From: Serratia quinivorans
GTDB lineage: Bacteria; Pseudomonadota; Gammaproteobacteria; Enterobacterales; Enterobacteriaceae
Reading direction: 5' to 3'
NCBI RefSeq assembly: GCF_946227985.1
Contig: NZ_CAMKGL010000010.1
Location: 1-64,000 of the forward strand
DNA: 64,000 bases
In this document: piece after piece, positions 47,058 to 57,530 of the stretch
Position numbering within the stretch: the stretch's first letter is position 1
How the letters are laid out: the number at the start of each line of letters is the position of its first letter
The notes under the pieces: model-generated
What the model was told of the DNA's origin: nothing
The model's input: the letters and a program-made list of their open reading frames with translations, nothing else
Database searches by the model: none
Position numbers and translations under genes: made by a program

Positions 47058-48464
47058 ATGAATACTACCGTCAAAGTGTCGGCGGCTGAGGAAAGCCAAA
47101 GCAACGCAGGCATGACTTTCTTCGTCTGTTTTTTGGCCGCACTGGCCGGGCTGTTGTTTGGTCTGGATATCGGCGTCATTGCGGGGGCTTTGCCGTTTAT
47201 CACCGATTCGTTTCATATGACCAGTTCCCAGCAGGAGTGGGTGGTCAGCTCAATGATGTTTGGCGCTGCGGTCGGTGCCGTGGGCAGTGGTTGGATGAAT
47301 TTCCGCATCGGGCGTAAATACAGCCTGATGATTGGCGCCGTGCTGTTCGTGTTGGGTTCCTTGTGCTCAGCGGCTGCGCCTAACGTAGAAGTCTTGTTGG
47401 TGTCCCGCATTCTGCTCGGGCTGGCGGTGGGTGTCGCATCCTATACGGCGCCCATTTACCTGTCTGAAATCGCGCCGGAAAAAATTCGCGGCAGCATGAT
47501 CTCCATGTATCAGCTGATGATAACCATCGGCATCCTGGCGGCCTACCTGTCGGATACCGCGTTCAGTTACACCGGAGCCTGGCGCTGGATGCTGGGGGTG
47601 ATCACCATTCCTGCCGTGTTGCTGCTGGTTGGGGTGTTCTTCCTGCCGGATAGCCCACGCTGGCTGGCTTCGCGTAACCGCCATGAGCAGGCGCGTCAGG
47701 TGTTGGAGAAACTGCGTGACAGCAGTGCCCAGGCGCAGCATGAGCTGAACGAAATTCGTGAGAGCCTCAAGCTGAAACAGAGCGGCTGGTCGCTGTTTAA
47801 AGACAATAAAAACTTCCGCCGTGCCGTTTTTCTCGGCGTGCTGCTGCAGGTGATGCAACAGTTCACCGGCATGAACGTCATCATGTATTACGCGCCGAAG
47901 ATTTTTGGTCTGGCGGGTTTTGCCAGTACCGCACAGCAGATGTGGGGGACGGTGATTGTGGGTCTGGTCAACGTGCTGGCCACCTTTATCGCCATTGGTT
48001 TGGTTGACCGCTGGGGCCGTAAACCGACGCTGACGCTGGGCTTTATCGTCATGGCGGTGGGCATGGGGGCACTGGGGACGATGATGCATGTGGGGATGAG
48101 TTCGCCTGCCGAGCAATACTTCGCCGTTATCATGTTACTGATGTTTATTGTCGGTTTTGCCATGAGCGCCGGCCCACTGATTTGGGTGCTGTGTTCTGAG
48201 ATCCAACCGCTGAAAGGCCGTGACTTTGGTATCACCTGTTCCACTGCCACCAACTGGATCGCCAACATGATCGTCGGGGCGACCTTCCTGACCATGCTTA
48301 ATTCGCTGGGCAGCGCCTACACCTTCTGGGTCTACGCGGCGCTTAACCTGGTGTTTATCTTCATCACGCTGGCGTTGATCCCGGAAACGAAAAATATCTC
48401 GCTGGAACATATCGAACGCAATCTGATGGCCGGTAAGCCGTTACGCAACATTGGCTCTCGCTAA
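47058..48464 (+). CDS. galP: Galactose:H+ symporter GalP
   Basis: A 468-residue MFS sugar porter with twelve transmembrane helices. The sugar-porter motifs are [34 protein letters not shown] (end of helix 6), [14 protein letters not shown] in helix 7, and [12 protein letters not shown] at the C-terminus. These match GalP closely. It imports galactose and glucose with a proton. TTGGAGGCAG precedes the ATG. galE follows 71 bases later, and the galactose-type operators upstream suggest joint control. Confidence 0.94.
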   Translation: MNTTVKVSAAEESQSNAGMTFFVCFLAALAGLLFGLDIGVIAGALPFITDSFHMTSSQQEWVVSSMMFGAAVGAVGSGWMNFRIGRKYSLMIGAVLFVLGSLCSAAAPNVEVLLVSRILLGLAVGVASYTAPIYLSEIAPEKIRGSMISMYQLMITIGILAAYLSDTAFSYTGAWRWMLGVITIPAVLLLVGVFFLPDSPRWLASRNRHEQARQVLEKLRDSSAQAQHELNEIRESLKLKQSGWSLFKDNKNFRRAVFLGVLLQVMQQFTGMNVIMYYAPKIFGLAGFASTAQQMWGTVIVGLVNVLATFIAIGLVDRWGRKPTLTLGFIVMAVGMGALGTMMHVGMSSPAEQYFAVIMLLMFIVGFAMSAGPLIWVLCSEIQPLKGRDFGITCSTATNWIANMIVGATFLTMLNSLGSAYTFWVYAALNLVFIFITLALIPETKNISLEHIERNLMAGKPLRNIGSR

Positions 48465-48535
48465 GCGGCATGCCAGTTACACGAGGTCCGCTGACACGGC
48501 GGGCTTTCGCTCCTGATACTGATTAAGGGGAAATT

Positions 48536-49552
48536 ATGTCTATTCTGGTTACCGGCGGCGCCGGCTACATTGGTTCACATACGGTGCTGGCTTTGCTGGA
48601 ACGTGGTGAAGATGTGGTGGTGCTGGATAATTTGATCAATGCGTCTGAAGAGTCTTTGCGCCGCGTGGAGCAACTGACGGGCAGGGCCGCGACGTTTTAT
48701 CGGGGAGATGTACAGGATGCCGGTTGCCTGAAGCGCATCTTTGAGGAAAACAACGTTGCCTCGGTGATCCACTTTGCCGGCCTGAAGGCGGTGGGGGAGT
48801 CCACCCAAAAACCGCTGGAGTACTATCAGAATAACGTGGCCGGTACCTTGGTGCTGTTGGAGGCCATGCGCCAGGCGGGAGTGCATCAGTTTATCTTCAG
48901 CTCCTCCGCCACGGTGTACGGGGAACATGCGCCGGTACCTTATCGGGAAGATATGCCGATCGGCGGTACTACCAGCCCTTACGGCACCTCCAAATGGATG
49001 GTGGAGCAGATCCTGCAGGACTTTGCCAGGGCCGAACCGGCGTTTTCGATCATTGCACTGCGCTACTTCAACCCGGTAGGCGCGCATGAGTCGGGCCTGA
49101 TTGGCGAAGACCCGAGCGGCATTCCCAATAATCTGCTGCCTTATATCGCACAGGTGGCTATTGGTCAGCGGGAAACTCTGAGCGTGTTTGGCGGCGACTA
49201 TCCAACCAAAGACGGCACGGGCGTGCGCGACTACATTCACGTAATGGATGTGGCGCAGGGCCATCTGGCGGCGATGGATCGTTTAGCGCAGATTGCCGGG
49301 TTTAAAGCCTATAATCTGGGTTCCGGGGTCGGTTACTCGGTGCTGGAAATGGTGCAGGCGTTTGAAAAAGCCTCGGGCGTGGCCATTCCGTATCAGATTT
49401 TACCGCGCCGTGCGGGCGACCTGCCAGCCTTCTGGGCCGATGCCGGGTTGGCGAAACAGGAGCTGGGTTGGCAAGTGCAGCGCGGGCTTGACGTGATGAT
49501 GCGTGATACCTGGAACTGGCAAAGTAAAAATCCGCAGGGCTATACCCGCTAA
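48536..49552 (+). CDS. galE: UDP-glucose 4-epimerase GalE
   Basis: A 338-residue extended SDR. It has NAD-binding TGGAGYIGSH, ACTIVE-site Ser in SSSATVYG, Tyr-x3-Lys in YGTSKWMVEQ (about residue 150), and RYFNPVGAHESGLIGEDP. It interconverts UDP-glucose and UDP-galactose for the Leloir pathway and for surface polysaccharides. galKTM are not adjacent, so this copy may be a second galE paired with galP. AAGGGGAAATT precedes the ATG. Confidence 0.94.
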   Translation: MSILVTGGAGYIGSHTVLALLERGEDVVVLDNLINASEESLRRVEQLTGRAATFYRGDVQDAGCLKRIFEENNVASVIHFAGLKAVGESTQKPLEYYQNNVAGTLVLLEAMRQAGVHQFIFSSSATVYGEHAPVPYREDMPIGGTTSPYGTSKWMVEQILQDFARAEPAFSIIALRYFNPVGAHESGLIGEDPSGIPNNLLPYIAQVAIGQRETLSVFGGDYPTKDGTGVRDYIHVMDVAQGHLAAMDRLAQIAGFKAYNLGSGVGYSVLEMVQAFEKASGVAIPYQILPRRAGDLPAFWADAGLAKQELGWQVQRGLDVMMRDTWNWQSKNPQGYTR

Positions 49553-49574
49553 CAAACCTGCATAAAGGCTAAAC

Positions 49575-49646
49575 CGGTAGGGGGCGAACATGTTCGCCCC
49601 GACTTAACCCGTTGATTATATGATAGGGCGCGGTATGCAGCGCCCC
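49575..49646. repeat. Paired palindromic repeats between galE and purK
   Basis: GGGGCGAACATGTTCGCCCC (49581-49600) is a perfect 20-base palindrome. A second stem, GGGCGC/GCGCCC, lies at 49626-49645. Both are preceded by GGTAGGGGCG-like sequence but in opposite orientation, as in an inverted pair of a REP-like element. They probably also end transcription of convergent galE and purK. Confidence 0.65.
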
Positions 49647-49679
49647 TACCATGAAACAACTTTTGGCACGGGGAAACGC

Positions 49680-50747
49680 TTAAGCCAGCTTTTGCTGCGC
49701 CCAGGCCAGACCGCTTTGGTATTCGGCCGGCAGCAGCGGTGCCAGTGCCTGCAAAGTCTGCAGCAGCGCAGCGGCGTCAGGATCGTTCAGGTTCAGGTGC
49801 CCGACCTTACGGCCTTCACGCACCTCTTTCTCATACCAGTGCAGATGCACCAGCGGCAGCGCCAGCCACTGCTGATTCACTGCTGTGCCAATCAGATTGA
49901 CCATCACCGACGGCGTGCTCACTACCGGCTTCGGCAGCGGCAGGGCGAGAATAGCACGTAGATGCAGTTCGAACTGACTGATGGACGCGCCGTTCTGCGT
50001 CCAGTGACCGCTGTTGTGCACCCGGGGGGCCAGCTCGTTAATCAACAGGCGATCGCCAACGATAAAGCACTCCATCGCCATCACGCCGACGTAGTTCAGT
50101 TCATCAAGGATGGCCGTCAGCATTTGCTCCGCCTGCCGTTGCAGGGCAGGGTTGGGCTGCGGCAGTGCCACGCTGGTGCGCAGAATGCCTTCTTCATGCA
50201 GGTTATGGGTCAGCGGATAGAACACCGACTGGCCGTCATGCCCGCGTGCGCCGACCAGCGACACCTCACCGGAAAAGTTAATCCCTTGCTCGACGATACA
50301 TTCGCCATAGGCATCGGCCGGCAATTCGGCCTCTTGCCCTGGGCGCAAGCGCCACTGGCCGCGGCCGTCGTAACCGCCAACGCGACGCTTGACGATCGCC
50401 AGTTCACCCAGTGTAGTGAACACCTGTGGCCATTCGGCGGCGTCAGCCAGCAGTTGCCACGGCGCGGTGGCCAGACCAAGCTGGTCGAGCAACTGTTTTT
50501 GCGTCAGGCGGTCCGCCAGACGCGGGAAAATATCACGGTTGACGAAGCTGTTATGGGTTGCCAGCTCGCGCGTCAGCGCGGTTTCCGGCCAGCGTTCGAT
50601 TTCGGCGGTGATCACGCTGTTCTGGTAGGGCACGGCTTCAGGTTCGGCGTCAAGGCCCACCGGATATACGGCGATGCCCAGCGGTTCACCGGCCTGGCGC
50701 AGCATGCGCCCTAACTGACCGTTGCCCAGTACGCAAACCGGCTTCAT
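49680..50747 (-). CDS. purK: N5-carboxyaminoimidazole ribonucleotide synthase PurK
   Basis: A 355-residue ATP-grasp enzyme starting [25 protein letters not shown], with [30 protein letters not shown], and [17 protein letters not shown] motifs. It carboxylates AIR to N5-CAIR with ATP and bicarbonate. Its ATG overlaps the purE stop (ATGA at 50744-50747), so the pair is translationally coupled. Confidence 0.97.
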   Translation of the reverse strand: MKPVCVLGNGQLGRMLRQAGEPLGIAVYPVGLDAEPEAVPYQNSVITAEIERWPETALTRELATHNSFVNRDIFPRLADRLTQKQLLDQLGLATAPWQLLADAAEWPQVFTTLGELAIVKRRVGGYDGRGQWRLRPGQEAELPADAYGECIVEQGINFSGEVSLVGARGHDGQSVFYPLTHNLHEEGILRTSVALPQPNPALQRQAEQMLTAILDELNYVGVMAMECFIVGDRLLINELAPRVHNSGHWTQNGASISQFELHLRAILALPLPKPVVSTPSVMVNLIGTAVNQQWLALPLVHLHWYEKEVREGRKVGHLNLNDPDAAALLQTLQALAPLLPAEYQSGLAWAQQKLA

Positions 50748-51268
50748 GCTTCCTCCCGCGGATCCGGGTGGTTCAGCACCTCGTCAGTTTGTGCCTGACG
50801 CCAATCGGCCAGGCGTTGTGCCAGCTCGGCGTCGTGCAGCGCCAGAATTTGTGCCGCCAGCAGGGCGGCGTTGGCAGCACCGGCTTTGCCGATGGCCAGC
50901 GTGCCCACTGGAATACCGCGTGGCATTTGCACGATCGAATACAGGCTGTCTACACCGCTCAGGGCAGCGCTTTGCACTGGAACACCCAGCACCGGAACCA
51001 GCGTTTTCGCCGCCAGCATGCCCGGCAGGTGCGCAGCACCGCCAGCACCGGCAATGATCACGTCAAAGCCATTATCAGTTGCCTGCTCGGCAAAGCTGAA
51101 CAGCTTGTCTGGCGTGCGATGAGCGGAAACGACTTCGACATGGAACGGGACATCGAGCGAGGTCAGGACTTCGGCGGCAAACTGCATGGTGGCCCAGTCA
51201 CTTTTCGATCCCATTACGATTGCGATTTTAACCCCAGCGTGGGTGGCTGAAGCGGCGTTGGCTCCCAT
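50744..51268 (-). CDS. purE: N5-CAIR mutase PurE
   Basis: A 174-residue class I PurE. It has [14 protein letters not shown], active-site [25 protein letters not shown] and [15 protein letters not shown]. It converts N5-CAIR to CAIR in purine synthesis. The start at 51268 ([12 protein letters not shown]) is preferred to an extension to 51343. A PurR-like operator lies about 95 bases upstream. Confidence 0.97.
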   Translation of the reverse strand: MGANAASATHAGVKIAIVMGSKSDWATMQFAAEVLTSLDVPFHVEVVSAHRTPDKLFSFAEQATDNGFDVIIAGAGGAAHLPGMLAAKTLVPVLGVPVQSAALSGVDSLYSIVQMPRGIPVGTLAIGKAGAANAALLAAQILALHDAELAQRLADWRQAQTDEVLNHPDPREEA

Positions 51269-51360
51269 GGGTGTAAGGCTCCTGTATTGTACAAACGACG
51301 GCCGGTTGCCTGCGGCGGGAGGCCGAATGAGGGCACAGAGCATACCATGAGCGCTCGGCG

Positions 51361-51376
51361 AGGAAAACGGTTGCGT
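51361..51376 (-). promoter_or_regulatory. PurR-like operator of purEK
   Basis: AGGAAAACGGTTGCGT fits the PurR pattern (AnGCAAnCGnTTnCnT) with one mismatch in the left half. The position upstream of purEK matches that in E. coli. Confidence 0.75.
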
Positions 51377-51433
51377 CGCCGGTTTTCATTGCCAAAAGCG
51401 TGAATTTTTTTACCTGCGCGACAAGTCAGGAAC

Positions 51434-52156
51434 TTAGAACGGGAATTGGATCAGCTCGACGGCGTCGGCACTGACTTTGATCATTGAACCTTCAAGGTGC
51501 CAGGCTCCCAGCACCACGCGGTGGGCCTTGCCGCTGCTCAATGCCAATTCATGCACCGCCGGACGGTGAGTGTGGCCGTGGATCATCCAGTGAACCTGGT
51601 GGCGCAGCATCGCCTGCTCAACCGCCTGCGGGTTGACGTCCATAATGGAGTCCGACTTGTACTGATTACTCTGCTGGCTGCGAGCACGCATTTTGGCTGC
51701 GATCTTAAGACGCCAGCGCCGCGGCATTGCCAGAAACAGCTTTTGGATCAGCGGATTGTGTACCTTACGGCGAAACTGTTGGTAGGCCTGATCGTCGGTA
51801 CACAGCGTGTCGCCATGCAGGATCAGGATTTTTCGCCCATACAGCTCCAGCACTTTCTCTTCTGGTAGCAGTTGCATACCGCTGGCACGGGCAAAGCGTT
51901 TACCGACCAGAAAATCACGGTTGCCGTGGATAAAGTAGCAGGGCACGCCAGCCTGTTGCAGCGCCTTCAGCGCCGCGGCAATTTCACCGTGCAGCGGCTC
52001 GGGATCGTCATCGCCGATCCAGGCTTCAAACAGGTCCCCAAGAATGTACAGGGCGTCGGCGTGTATGGCATCTTGCCGCAAAAAACGCAGAAAACCGGCA
52101 GTGATTGCCGGTTCCTGTGCGCTTAAATGCAGGTCTGCGATGAACAGCGTGTTCAT
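51434..52156 (-). CDS. lpxH: UDP-2,3-diacylglucosamine diphosphatase LpxH
   Basis: A 240-residue calcineurin-like phosphoesterase. Metal motifs are FIADLHLS (Asp-x-His), [17 protein letters not shown] and [10 protein letters not shown]. It cleaves UDP-2,3-diacylglucosamine to lipid X, the fourth step of lipid A synthesis, at the inner membrane face. It lies 10 bases downstream of ppiB on the same strand. Confidence 0.96.
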   Translation of the reverse strand: MNTLFIADLHLSAQEPAITAGFLRFLRQDAIHADALYILGDLFEAWIGDDDPEPLHGEIAAALKALQQAGVPCYFIHGNRDFLVGKRFARASGMQLLPEEKVLELYGRKILILHGDTLCTDDQAYQQFRRKVHNPLIQKLFLAMPRRWRLKIAAKMRARSQQSNQYKSDSIMDVNPQAVEQAMLRHQVHWMIHGHTHRPAVHELALSSGKAHRVVLGAWHLEGSMIKVSADAVELIQFPF

Positions 52157-52166
52157 GCAGCCGCGA

Positions 52167-52661
52167 TTACTCGCTGACGGTAACGCTAGTGACGATGACG
52201 TCTTCTACCGGTACGTCCTGGTGCATGCCGCTACGGCCGGTTTTCACCGCTTTGATCTTGTTAACCACGTCCATGCCTTCAACCACTTCAGCAAATACGC
52301 AGTAGCCCCAACCCTGGGCGTTTTCGCCGCGGAAGTTCAGGAAGTCGTTGTCTGCCACGTTGATGAAGAACTGTGCGGTCGCAGAGTGTGGATCGTTGGT
52401 ACGAGCCATTGCCAGGGTACCGATGGTGTTTTTCAGACCGTTGTTGGCTTCGTTCTTGATAGTCGCTTTGGTGTCTTTCTGGGTCATGCCCGGCTCAAAA
52501 CCACCGCCCTGAACCATAAAGCCATTGATAACACGGTGGAAAATGGTGTTATTGTAGAAACCTTCACGGCAGTAGTTCAGGAAGTTTTCAACGGTAACCG
52601 GCGCTTTGTCAGCAAAGGTGTTGATAACGATATCGCCGTGATTAGTGTGGAAAGTAACCAT
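52167..52661 (-). CDS. ppiB: Cytoplasmic peptidyl-prolyl isomerase B (cyclophilin)
   Basis: A 164-residue cyclophilin without signal peptide. It has [38 protein letters not shown] and [17 protein letters not shown], the catalytic and binding core. It speeds cis-trans isomerisation of X-Pro bonds. Operonic with lpxH, divergent from cysS; the intergenic region carries a Zur-like palindrome. Confidence 0.96.
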   Translation of the reverse strand: MVTFHTNHGDIVINTFADKAPVTVENFLNYCREGFYNNTIFHRVINGFMVQGGGFEPGMTQKDTKATIKNEANNGLKNTIGTLAMARTNDPHSATAQFFINVADNDFLNFRGENAQGWGYCVFAEVVEGMDVVNKIKAVKTGRSGMHQDVPVEDVIVTSVTVSE

Positions 52662-52788
52662 AGTTTTAGTCCTAACAAGATGAATTGAGATGTCACAAGG
52701 ATCGAGTGAACAATCAGACCGCCGTTATAACATATCTCCTTTAATCAGTCAGCAGCGGGTAAACCGCACGCTGGCTGTGGTAAAACGA

Positions 52789-52811
52789 TAATTGTTATAT
52801 TATAACGTTGG
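52789..52811. promoter_or_regulatory. Zur-box-like palindrome between ppiB and cysS
   Basis: The core GTTATATTATAAC (52794-52806) is a perfect inverted repeat identical to the Zur consensus core and as good as the rpmE2 box. It lies 133 bases from the ppiB start and 158 from cysS. The AT-rich core also contains TATAAT on the minus strand, so a simple ppiB -10 element is an alternative reading. The rest of the 300-base gap shows no other site I can defend. Confidence 0.6.
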
Positions 52812-52963
52812 TGGCGATCGCTGATTTCTCACCGTTTTCCACCTCTCAGCTTAGCAAAGCGCGGCCTTAACCTTGCATTAGATCAGGCTTCGGGTTTCAA
52901 TACGCTGCTGGGTGAATCGCCTAATTACTATTTTTGTTATCACGCACACCACGGAATGTCCCG

Positions 52964-54349
52964 ATGCTAAAGATTTTTAATACCCTGAGTCGTCAAAAAG
53001 AGGAATTTAAACCCATTCATGCCGGTAAAGTTGGCATGTACGTGTGCGGGGTAACCATCTATGACCTGTGTCATATCGGCCACGGGCGTACCTTTGTTGC
53101 TTTCGACGTCGTTGCGCGTTATTTGCGTTACCTTGGCTATTCGCTGAACTACGTGCGTAACGTTACCGACGTTGACGATAAAATTATCCGCCGTGCGACA
53201 GAGAATGGCGAAAGCTGCGATCAACTGACCACGCGTATGCTGGCAGAGATGCACGCCGACTTCGATTCTCTGCTGATTGAACGCCCGGACATCGAGCCGC
53301 GCGCCACTCAGCATATTTCCGAGATCGTTGAGATCACCCAGCGCCTGATCGATCGCGATCACGCCTACGTGGCCAGCAACGGCGACGTGATGTTCTCCAT
53401 CGACAGCGATCCGCAATACGGTTTGTTATCACGCCAGGATCTGGATCAGCTGCAGGCCGGTGCGCGGGTAGAAATCGATGACGTAAAACGCAACCCGATG
53501 GATTTCGTGCTGTGGAAGATGTCCAAGCCGGGCGAACCTAGCTGGGAATCGCCATGGGGCGCAGGCCGTCCGGGCTGGCACATTGAATGTTCTGCGATGA
53601 ACTGCAAGCAGCTGGGCACCCATTTTGACATCCACGGCGGCGGTTCCGATCTGATGTTCCCGCACCACGAGAACGAGATTGCCCAGTCGAGCTGTGCGCA
53701 CGACGGCCCGTACGTCAATTACTGGATGCACTCCGGTATGGTGATGATCGACAAAGAAAAAATGTCGAAATCGCTGGATAACTTCTTCACCATCCGCGAC
53801 GTGCTGGGTTACTACGACGCCGAAACCGTGCGTTACTTCCTGATGTCCGGCCACTATCGCAGCCAGCTAAATTACAGCGAAGAGAACCTGAAACAGGCGC
53901 GTACCGCACTGGAGCGTCTGTACACCGCGCTGCGCGGTACCGACGTTAACGCGCAACCGGCCGGTGGTGACGTGTTTGAAGCCCGCTTCCGCGAAGCCAT
54001 GGATGACGACTTCAATACCCCGGAAGCTTACTCGGCGCTGTTTGACTTGGCACGCGAGGTTAACCGCCTGAAAGCGGAAGATCTGACTGCAGCCAACGGC
54101 CTGGCGGCAGAACTGCGCAAGCTGGCGAAGGTGCTGGGCCTGTTGCAGCAAGAACCGGAACTGTTCCTGCAGGGCGGCGCACAGGCGGACGACGGTGAAG
54201 TGGCGGAGATCGAAGCCTTGATCAAACAGCGTAATGACGCGCGCAAAGCCAAAGATTGGGCGCTGGCGGATGCCGCACGCGACCGTTTGAACGAGATGAA
54301 CATCGTGCTGGAAGATGGCCCGCAGGGAACCACCTGGCGCCGTAAGTAA
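52964..54349 (+). CDS. cysS: Cysteinyl-tRNA synthetase
   Basis: A 461-residue class I synthetase, the E. coli length. It has the HIGH-type motif [10 protein letters not shown] near residue 30 and KMSKS in [10 protein letters not shown] near 265. The catalytic zinc ligands are visible: Cys in YVCGVT (about 28), Cys in ECSAMNC (about 209), and His/Glu in PHHENEIAQ (about 234-238). The ATG at 52964 follows the E. coli start; the frame extends upstream to 52934. A Zur-like palindrome lies upstream. Confidence 0.97.
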   Translation: MLKIFNTLSRQKEEFKPIHAGKVGMYVCGVTIYDLCHIGHGRTFVAFDVVARYLRYLGYSLNYVRNVTDVDDKIIRRATENGESCDQLTTRMLAEMHADFDSLLIERPDIEPRATQHISEIVEITQRLIDRDHAYVASNGDVMFSIDSDPQYGLLSRQDLDQLQAGARVEIDDVKRNPMDFVLWKMSKPGEPSWESPWGAGRPGWHIECSAMNCKQLGTHFDIHGGGSDLMFPHHENEIAQSSCAHDGPYVNYWMHSGMVMIDKEKMSKSLDNFFTIRDVLGYYDAETVRYFLMSGHYRSQLNYSEENLKQARTALERLYTALRGTDVNAQPAGGDVFEARFREAMDDDFNTPEAYSALFDLAREVNRLKAEDLTAANGLAAELRKLAKVLGLLQQEPELFLQGGAQADDGEVAEIEALIKQRNDARKAKDWALADAARDRLNEMNIVLEDGPQGTTWRRK

Positions 54350-54370
54350 TTCGCTTTAGGCTTAAAATAA

Positions 54371-54403
54371 AAAAGGCGCTGGGTTAACCCTCAGCGCCTT
54401 TTT
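54371..54403. terminator. Bidirectional terminator between cysS and ybcJ
   Basis: The stem AAGGCGCTG...CAGCGCCTT is flanked by an A-run on the left and a T-run on the right, serving both convergent genes. Confidence 0.88.
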
Positions 54404-54417
54404 CTATGGAGCACGGT

Positions 54418-54630
54418 TTATGGCTTAACTACAACCTTGCCGCCGTTAAACTCCACCACCTGATCGGCGACGATTTTGCAGCGCTTGCGCGTTTCTACTT
54501 TGCCGTTTACTTTCACCTGCCCATCGGCGATGACTTCTTTGGCGGCACCGCCACTTTCACACCAGCCCTGGAACTTGAGCAGGTCGCACAGTTCGACGTG
54601 CGGGTGATTATCCAGATTAAAAGTTTCCAT
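54418..54630 (-). CDS. ybcJ: RNA-binding S4-domain protein YbcJ
   Basis: A 70-residue S4-like protein (METFNLDNHPHVELCDLLK, with GGAAKEVIADGQVKVNGKVETRKRCKI). The S4 fold binds RNA; E. coli YbcJ has a solved structure but no assigned role. It lies 10 bases downstream of folD on the same strand, as in E. coli. Confidence 0.95.
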   Translation of the reverse strand: METFNLDNHPHVELCDLLKFQGWCESGGAAKEVIADGQVKVNGKVETRKRCKIVADQVVEFNGGKVVVKP

Positions 54631-54640
54631 ACTGCCTTAC

Positions 54641-55507
<867 letters not shown>

Positions 55508-55737
55508 CAGTGAGGAAATCCATCAATTAAGAAAAGCGGGGATGGCGCTATTTTGTCAGAAGCGGAGCGCGCTGTCAGGCGCTGAATCGTGTTCGACGCT
55601 GTTTGCCGGGGGAGATTTACGCTTTTTTTATGCCAACAGAATGATCCTCTACGCCTTTTTTACCTTGCGCTACCTAAGCTGTGGCTATTCACACTGCGGT
55701 ATTCGCGCCAGCCGCAGGCGCTAACGGAGCCACTATC
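55508..55737. other. Non-coding gap downstream of folD start
   Basis: About 230 bases holding the folD promoter region on the minus strand. There is no repeat or recognised site. Short frames here lack a ribosome site and homology. Confidence 0.35.
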
Positions 55738-55944
55738 ATGATGATCATCACCCGGCTACATCCATGGCATCAGCAGATTGCCAGCCCGATTAACCCGCCC
55801 AAACACGTGGGCGAAACGGTGTTCGACTCGTCAATGCATCCGGCGGACGTGGCGCAGTTGATGGTGTTGCATCAGCTCGCGGTACACAAAGCACCGCCAT
55901 CCTGGCGAGCACGCCTGCGTGCGCTGTGCCGGAGGCTATGCTGA
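55738..55944 (+). CDS. Small hypothetical protein, 68 aa
   Basis: A 68-codon frame beginning MMIITRLHPWHQQIASPINPP and ending in an Arg/Cys-rich SWRARLRALCRRLC. CGGAG lies nine bases upstream of the ATG. GC-rich third positions fit coding DNA of this genome, but a 110-codon frame also exists on the opposite strand (55790-56122), so the assignment is uncertain. I know no family for it. Confidence 0.4.
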   Translation: MMIITRLHPWHQQIASPINPPKHVGETVFDSSMHPADVAQLMVLHQLAVHKAPPSWRARLRALCRRLC

Positions 55945-56123
55945 GAAGACGCATCGGAAGGGGATAGGCTGCGAATGATGAGGTGAATTTAGCGAACGGC
56001 AGGGGGAATGGTGGAAAAACCACCATAAAGTACGACCAGCGCCGTAACGTCATGAAAAGGCATTGACTCAGTAACCCCTGACCGTATAATCGCACTCCGC
56101 AACTCAGGTTGCCGCATCCCAAT

Positions 56124-56200
56124 GCGCCCTTAGCTCAGTTGGATAGAGCAACGGCCTTCTAAGCCGTAGGTCACAGGTTCGAGCCCTGTAGGGCGTACCA
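56124..56200 (+). tRNA. argU: tRNA-Arg(UCU)
   Basis: A 77-base cloverleaf with acceptor GCGCCCT/AGGGCGT, D arm AGCTCAGTTGGATAGAGC, anticodon loop CTTCTAA (anticodon UCU), T arm GGTTCGAGCC, and encoded CCA. The position after folD matches E. coli argU. The acceptor ends in a G-U pair where E. coli has G-C. It decodes rare AGA/AGG codons and is a well-known phage integration site. Confidence 0.97.
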
Positions 56201-56442
56201 TTTAGATTCAACTGCTTACGAAAATCACCCAAGCTTTTCATTTCCCTCGTGGGACAGATTTGGGACTAAGCCACCAAAAATCGTATTAATCTGCCCCGCA
56301 TGCTCAGTTAAATTATTCGGTGCCAAGTGCGCATATCTCTGCACCATTTCTATGCTTTACCATCCTCCCATTTCCTGCAGGCGGATAGCTATGTTGTGGA
56401 GTAGAATAAGGACCCCACCCATTTTGATAGAGACGGATGTGA
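56201..56442. other. AT-richer accessory DNA after argU
   Basis: No gene is recognised. At 56249-56268 the sequence GTGGGACAGATTTGGGACTA recalls att-flanking DNA of tRNA-targeting integrative elements. There is no integrase and no visible second copy of the tRNA 3' end downstream. Probably a scar of past integration; this is inference only. Confidence 0.35.
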
Positions 56443-56850
56443 ATGGAAGCGTTAGCCACTTTTTCTGCTAAGAATTTCAAATCAACTGGGCTGAGCCCAA
56501 TCCCCGAGATTACGACTGCCTTGCCGGTGTCTATTAGCACCATGGAGAAATGTTACTCGGGTGCTATCGATGGTATTTCCTCAACAGTGTTTACTGCGGC
56601 GTTCGACCAGACGACCAGAACGGGCAGTTACATCGCAATTGAGAGCTTCAAAGGTAGGGTGAATGGGAAAGAAGGCACTTTCAATTTCATCCACTCAGCT
56701 TCTACAGCCAGCACTGGTCGGGCAGATGAATTTTTTTGCATAGTTGGAGGCAGTGGTACAGATGAATTGAGAGGGATATCAGGATCTGGAGGTATCAAAA
56801 TCGACACCGATGGCACGCATCATATTTGGTTGAATTACCAACTTGAATAG
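56443..56850 (+). CDS. DUF3224 family protein
   Basis: A 135-residue protein. From about residue 34 it matches the DUF3224 beta-barrel pattern: YSGAIDGISSTVFTAAF, GSYIAIESFKGRVNGKEGTF, FIHSASTASTGRADEFF, IVGGSGTDELRGISGSGGIKID and the closing HIWLNYQLE. Function of the family is not known. Its DNA is AT-richer than the core genes and it sits in the accessory patch behind argU, which suggests transfer. An internal ATG at 56542 is an alternative start. Confidence 0.75.
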   Translation: MEALATFSAKNFKSTGLSPIPEITTALPVSISTMEKCYSGAIDGISSTVFTAAFDQTTRTGSYIAIESFKGRVNGKEGTFNFIHSASTASTGRADEFFCIVGGSGTDELRGISGSGGIKIDTDGTHHIWLNYQLE

Positions 56851-57125
56851 GTCAGAAATAGTTTTAGATACGGTGGTCAGGGGTCCTGAGTTTTTTGTAA
56901 CAAGCCAAACGTTATAGACGGATCTATTTATATAGCTAATTTTTCATTAAAAAACGGCAATTAGCTGTTGTCGGACACAATGATCTCGTCTATAAGCAGC
57001 GACGCGTGGTTTCATTTCTTAAGTGAAGGTGAAATCATCGTCAAACGTAGCTTTTTGTCTCAGCTTGGTTAGCTGTCCCGGCCAGCTCATCTCCATACTG
57101 TCGACAATAGGCTTCTTTGAACGAG
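56851..57125. other. Non-coding accessory gap
   Basis: AT-rich and without a credible gene. It includes a short frame ending near 57073 (FHFLSEGEIIVKRSFLSQLG) that may be the remnant of a lost gene. Confidence 0.3.
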
Positions 57126-57500
57126 ATGGGAAAAGGTCACGCAGCCAGGGCATTTTGGTGTTTGCTTGAACCGGATATTCAACGCCTGCTGGCCCCGAAA
57201 TTGGATAACTCTCTACTGAGGAATATCTTTAGCGGTCTTCGCTACGGCGAACTGGTCGAGTTGTTGCGTGGGTTTAAATTCGTTGAAATTCCTTCGCTGG
57301 TGGCATTGTTGCCAAAGGCGTTAAAGTCACTGATGAAGGAATTTAATGGCAATCTCGACCGTCTGGCTGATTATTTAAAGACTGAAGGACTAACGGATAA
57401 AATAGCGCCTGTAATAGCAGCCGAGACTATTTTACGTTCCAGTATTACCTGGGGAATTATTTTGAATACATTACCGGTAGTGTGCGTCATTATTTTATAA
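57126..57500 (+). CDS. Orphan hypothetical protein, 124 aa
   Basis: A 124-residue frame (TTG at 57117 is an alternative start). It reads mostly helical with a Leu/Lys-rich middle (LLPKALKSLMKEFNGNLDRLADYL) and a hydrophobic C-terminal segment (WGIILNTLPVVCVIIL) that could be a membrane anchor. No family is recognised. It ends 31 bases before the stop of the convergent VIT gene. It may be a fragment of a longer ancestral gene. Confidence 0.45.
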   Translation: MGKGHAARAFWCLLEPDIQRLLAPKLDNSLLRNIFSGLRYGELVELLRGFKFVEIPSLVALLPKALKSLMKEFNGNLDRLADYLKTEGLTDKIAPVIAAETILRSSITWGIILNTLPVVCVIIL

Positions 57501-57530
57501 CCGAAATGGGGAGTCACGGGGTCGCCAACC

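Noticed and set aside
56201-57500. Prophage or genomic island at argU
   Set aside because: No integrase, phage structural gene or second tRNA 3' end is visible, so only a scar can be claimed.
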